From Syngnathus acus (taxonomy: Eukaryota; Chordata; Actinopteri; Syngnathiformes; Syngnathidae): a stretch of 64,000 bases of DNA. Below, in pieces: positions 59,935 through 64,000 of the stretch. The notes beneath the pieces are model-generated. The model saw nothing but the letters and a program-made list of their open reading frames with translations, had not been told where the DNA came from and did no database searches. Each line of letters opens with the position of its first letter. Within the stretch, counting starts at the first letter, position 1. The DNA is taken from the NCBI RefSeq assembly GCF_901709675.1, contig NC_051088.1, positions 15,676,193 through 15,740,192 of the forward strand, written 5' to 3'. Made by a program: the position numbers and the translations under genes.

Positions 59935-60135
59935 TAACCCAGCTGGGTGAGACAGACGGTCGCCCCACAGCGCCTGGGTTCTTTTCGAGGTTTCCTCCTT
60001 AGAGGGAATTTTTCCTTTCCTCCGTTGCCAAGTGCTTGCTCATGTGGGATTCCATTGGTTTTATTTAATGTATTAAAAGTGTGGTTCTTGACCTGCTCAA
60101 TGTGTTAAGGGCCTTGAGATAACTTCTGTTGCGAT
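59935..60135 (+). repeat. Teleost interspersed repeat (retrotransposon tail type)
   Basis: CTGGGTTCTTTTCGAGGTTT, CCTCCTTAGAGGGAATTTTT, CCAAGTGCTTGCTCATG, GACCTGCTCAATGTG and CCTTGAGATAACTTCTGTTG match a repeat tail that I know as very frequent in fishes. Exact family not assignable here. Confidence 0.7.
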
Positions 60136-60694
60136 TGACTTGAACTGGCTTGACTCCCTGCACATAAAATGAGCCAATTTTACCCTTGGCAAAATATTGA
60201 GACCAAACCCTGCTACAAATAGTGTAGTAGTAGTGAAAACCTGCCAAGAACTGCCCTCCACAAATGTTGATTATTGCTTATATAAATATTTCAAAAGCCA
60301 TAATGTACCACAAATTCCCCCTAAATGACAATTTCATTTCAAAGTCGTCATACTGCATTAAAATTGAAAAGAAATTGCTAGTTAGACAGACAAAGCTTGT
60401 CTTTCAGTCAAGATCATTCCTTAACACATTCCCGATTAGACAGGGCTTTTTGGTGGCATTTCCGAAAGAGCCCAAAGACTACAAACAGGTGAGATTTTCC
60501 AGCAAAAAGGGGCGGCGATAGGGTCTCCAGAAATGAGAATGACAATTTATGAATAGTTGGGCTCAAATATGTGGATGATTACTGTATGCTGCAAACAATT
60601 GTCAACAATTCGTGATAATTGTGGTACATATTTTGACAACAATATCACAGATGAAGATACTTGGAAACTCTTAAAATGCACAAAGTCTTCTTGA

Positions 60695-60837
<143 letters not shown>

Positions 60838-62439
60838 CCCGTTGCAGGTCAAGGTTCATGAAGAGCGGAAAAGAAAAGGGCCAAGTGATTGTTTCCTTTC
60901 AGTTGTCCAGCACATCCTGTCTTCAGTATGTGTATGTGTGTGAAATGTTAAAAGTCTCACAGCACTGACAATAAGCATGCAACGAGATGAACTTTGACCC
61001 CAGCCACCTGCAACATGTGCTCGGTACAGGTCTCGCTTGAAAAAACAAATGCACACAAACGCAATCAATATTACATAACTGCAGTGACATCTTCCCCTTA
61101 ATAATGAGATGATGAACATTCTAGCGAGCAGATAAAGGAAATCTGATTATCACTGCTCAAATGACATCATGAAAGCACACACGCAAACAATCACATGCAG
61201 TAAATTTCCAATCAATAGGCGCCAGGTTACCTTTGGGTGGCGGAACATCAGTGGTGTGCCCTGAAGGCCATGAACCCCCCTTGCTAGCCTAAATACTAAA
61301 AAAGTACACTGACCTACATAGACAACTTCCATGATGTGGAATCAATAGGTTCAAGTCATGTGAGTGTGTTTTTTCTTGTCCCATCACATTTCAGATTCTA
61401 TGTTTTGCCATAACTATCAAAACTTCCCAGGCCTTCATACTCGGGACAATGCCAAATAGACATAATAGAAAAGGCTGTTGTTGTTGTTGTTTTTTTATCA
61501 ATTTGAAGCAATCAGTTTCCAGATTCAATAAACAGTGCCAGCGAGAAGGCTCAGCATTTTTCCATCCTCTGTCCTCTGTCAAGAGCTACTGAAGTAGGAT
61601 TTTCCCTAATTAGGTGAAGCTGGTGACTGAGTAAGAAGAGATGATAAACATGATGGACATTATTAAAATGTCATTTTCAAGGCAGATTTTTTTTTTCTTC
61701 TTTTAACTGTACAATGTGAAGATAATGCTTGCAGCCGGATTAGTTACCCGGTAAATTATATCTTTGGCACGTCAAAAGCAGCAACAACTAACTAGCTAGC
61801 GCTGACTGTATCCAACACAGCTAGTGAAGGAGGAATGATTTTGAAGGAGGATTGATTTCGTATTATTAATTTCACATTATGTTTTTACGTTTTTGTCATG
61901 TTGTTTGATAAATAAGTAAAGCCAGTTGCTCTTGTAGTCACAGATTCAAGTTCTTCTACTTGTTAGCAGTGCAGCAAGCTCCCAAGACGTGCAAGAGGTT
62001 TTTCAATGTAATGAGGGCTAATGATGTGGGTGTAAAATAACGTTCAAAAAACAGTGAATGAAATGCTTTGAAGTGATTTTTAGCATATTTCTTTATTGAT
62101 ATTAATTAACAAAATTACGAAGAAGCCTTGCTCGAGGTCAAAATGCATTGTGATAAACGAGAACAACAAACAATCTATCGGAATCATCCATCTTTGTTGT
62201 TGACATTCGCGTTCAACGCTTTGAGGTCGGAACTGGGAAAATCCGAGTGGGATGAATCCTGATTTCCCACCCCCTTGGAATGCACCATATATGTACTATA
62301 TGTTAGTGTGGGGATTTGGATTTGAATGTCGTAATGGATGACAAGCAGGTATTGACAATTAACTGCTTTGATCACTAGGTTAGTAGCTACTTGTTTCCAA
62401 ACGTTACGAGGCGCACACCATTTTTAACCATCCACAATC

Positions 62440-63090
62440 TCAGAGAGTATTTTCCAACCGAGGGGAAAATTGTGTTGAGCGAAAGCCCACATCAAATTTG
62501 CACCGCCCGCCACTGCAGAACTACCGCTGACCGGAACTGAAATTATGGGTTTATGTGCTCCCCCCAGCACTGTATTAGCCTGGCTGGCTGCCAGGCTTTG
62601 CTTGCCACCCCACCATGCTAAGGCGGGCTCTACGCTGCGCCCAATTTGGGTGCGTAGGCACCCAAATTCCACAATGAGGCGACTGAAAAGAATTATAGGT
62701 TGTACAACCAGCCTCAGTCTAAAAACCATATTCCTAAATATTGAAGCTTGGGGTAAAAATGTCCCCGAGCCCACGCTGGCCAAGTTCCACTGACTTGACT
62801 GAGAGCTGCAGCCAAAGCCGCCTCATCGGTCAATGGGCTGACGGTTGTGGCCCCGCCTTGGGGGAAGCAGCAAATTTGGAACGAGGCGTAGGTGGCGGGG
62901 GCAATGTAAACAAAAGCAAGGCCGCCCAACTCGTGGTTAATTCGGCTAGCCACTCAGATCTCTGCCGACGAGCCTGTCCACCTGCGATACCAGACCCTAA
63001 GTTTGGGAGTCAGGACTGTTGCATTTTATCAACCACGGAAACCTGGCAACCGATCCGATTTCCCAATCTTCAGTGCAACTTTTCTTGAGG
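62440..63090. other. Unidentified GC-rich block
   Basis: Base composition is clearly richer in G+C than the flanks. Short open frames exist on both strands but none resembles a known protein. A perfect 11-bp inverted repeat with 4-base loop sits at 62643-62668. It could be a non-autonomous transposon, a decayed retrogene or a regulatory CpG block for plxna3. Confidence 0.35.
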
Positions 63091-64000
63091 CAAATGGCAG
63101 CACAAAGTCAAGTTTCATCACCTGAGCATTCCAGTAATGCACAGACTACAAAACTAATCACTTCATTGCATGCATTGGTCGATCGATCAATAGATATTAG
63201 GTTATGTATAATAATAATAATATCATTATTACTATTATTATTATTATTATATTGTACAACAAATATTAACACACAAACAACGATAGCCAAGAAATGCTTT
63301 GAAATGAAGACAAAACAGTGCAAAAAATTGAAATCACAATTACAATTGTTACATTCCATGATTAAAAATTGGCATAATCATAAAAAAAAATATGAATTAA
63401 TATCCAATGCACTATGTTTGTTTGAACAAGGAAACCATGCATGTTTGGAGTAAGAGAAATTTACATAATTAGGGTATTTCAAAGAAATTTATTTGTCTTC
63501 ATATTTGTATACATTTAAATGTGTTTTTGTTATGTACCAAAGAAACAAATGATTGTTTGAATTATCGTGACTTCAATTATGAACAAAATCATCGTGATTT
63601 CTATTTTTTTTTCATAATTGAGCAGCCCATTGTTGGAAATAAATGATTACCATTTAAGTCTGTGGATAGTGTTTGGATCTGCAGAGAAAGATTTAAAGGC
63701 CCTGAAAGCACACCACTGGTGTGTATATATCGCTGGCGTCTGCTGATGCTACGATTTGGTAAAAAAAATCATTTTTCAAAAGTTGATACTACTGGCCAAT
63801 CCACCCGTGAAGGTCTTGCTTTTCAAAAATTATTGGCCATATGTATGTATAATTTTCTTCGGATTTAACTAATTTGAATAGTTTGGGCTTTGGGAGCGAT
63901 ATTACATGTTGCTTATTATTAAACATGACTAAAGTTACAGCCGTACTACTGTACCATATCAAATTGAACCAAATTGAATTGTTAAATTTTAAAATTGTTT

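Overview
The window is animal nuclear DNA, almost certainly from a ray-finned (teleost) fish. The genes are split by many GT-AG introns, the protein products are vertebrate orthologues, the introns are AT-rich and full of (CA)n, (TC)n and (ATCC)n microsatellites, and several short inverted-repeat elements look like those common in fish genomes. The species cannot be named from the sequence alone.

Four protein-coding genes can be assembled exon by exon. In every case the splice phases add up to one open frame. (1) slc35a2, + strand, 2647-5752: Golgi UDP-galactose transporter, 5 coding exons, about 366 aa. (2) slc6a8, + strand, 10804-22268: Na+/Cl- dependent creatine transporter, 13 coding exons, 657 aa. 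Two perfect cAMP-response-element palindromes and a TATA-like box lie upstream. (3) bcap31, - strand, 28943 down to 24929: ER membrane chaperone and sorting receptor, 7 coding exons, 242 aa, with a probable non-coding first exon near 29977. (4) plxna3, - strand, 58638 down to 34365: plexin-A3 semaphorin co-receptor, 37 coding exons, about 1898 aa. It fills the right-hand 40 percent of the window.

Layout: 1-2.6 kb is upstream DNA with the slc35a2 promoter region. 5.8-10.3 kb is intergenic and repeat-bearing. slc6a8 and bcap31 converge tail to tail across 22.3-24.9 kb. 30.1-34.4 kb separates bcap31 from the 3' end of plxna3 and holds a decayed minisatellite. 58.7-64 kb is upstream or intron DNA of plxna3 with repeats and one unidentified GC-rich block. 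slc6a8, bcap31 and plxna3 all have human orthologues in Xq28, and slc35a2 lies in Xp11.23, so the window is a fragment of ancestral X-related synteny. The genes do not form a pathway.

No undescribed protein system was found. The unexplained signal is in the non-coding DNA. It includes a loosely repeated intronic motif shared by bcap31 and plxna3 introns, two decayed minisatellites, splice sites that abut microsatellites, a two-copy inverted-repeat element inside slc6a8, and a bcap31 that lacks the caspase sites known from mammals.
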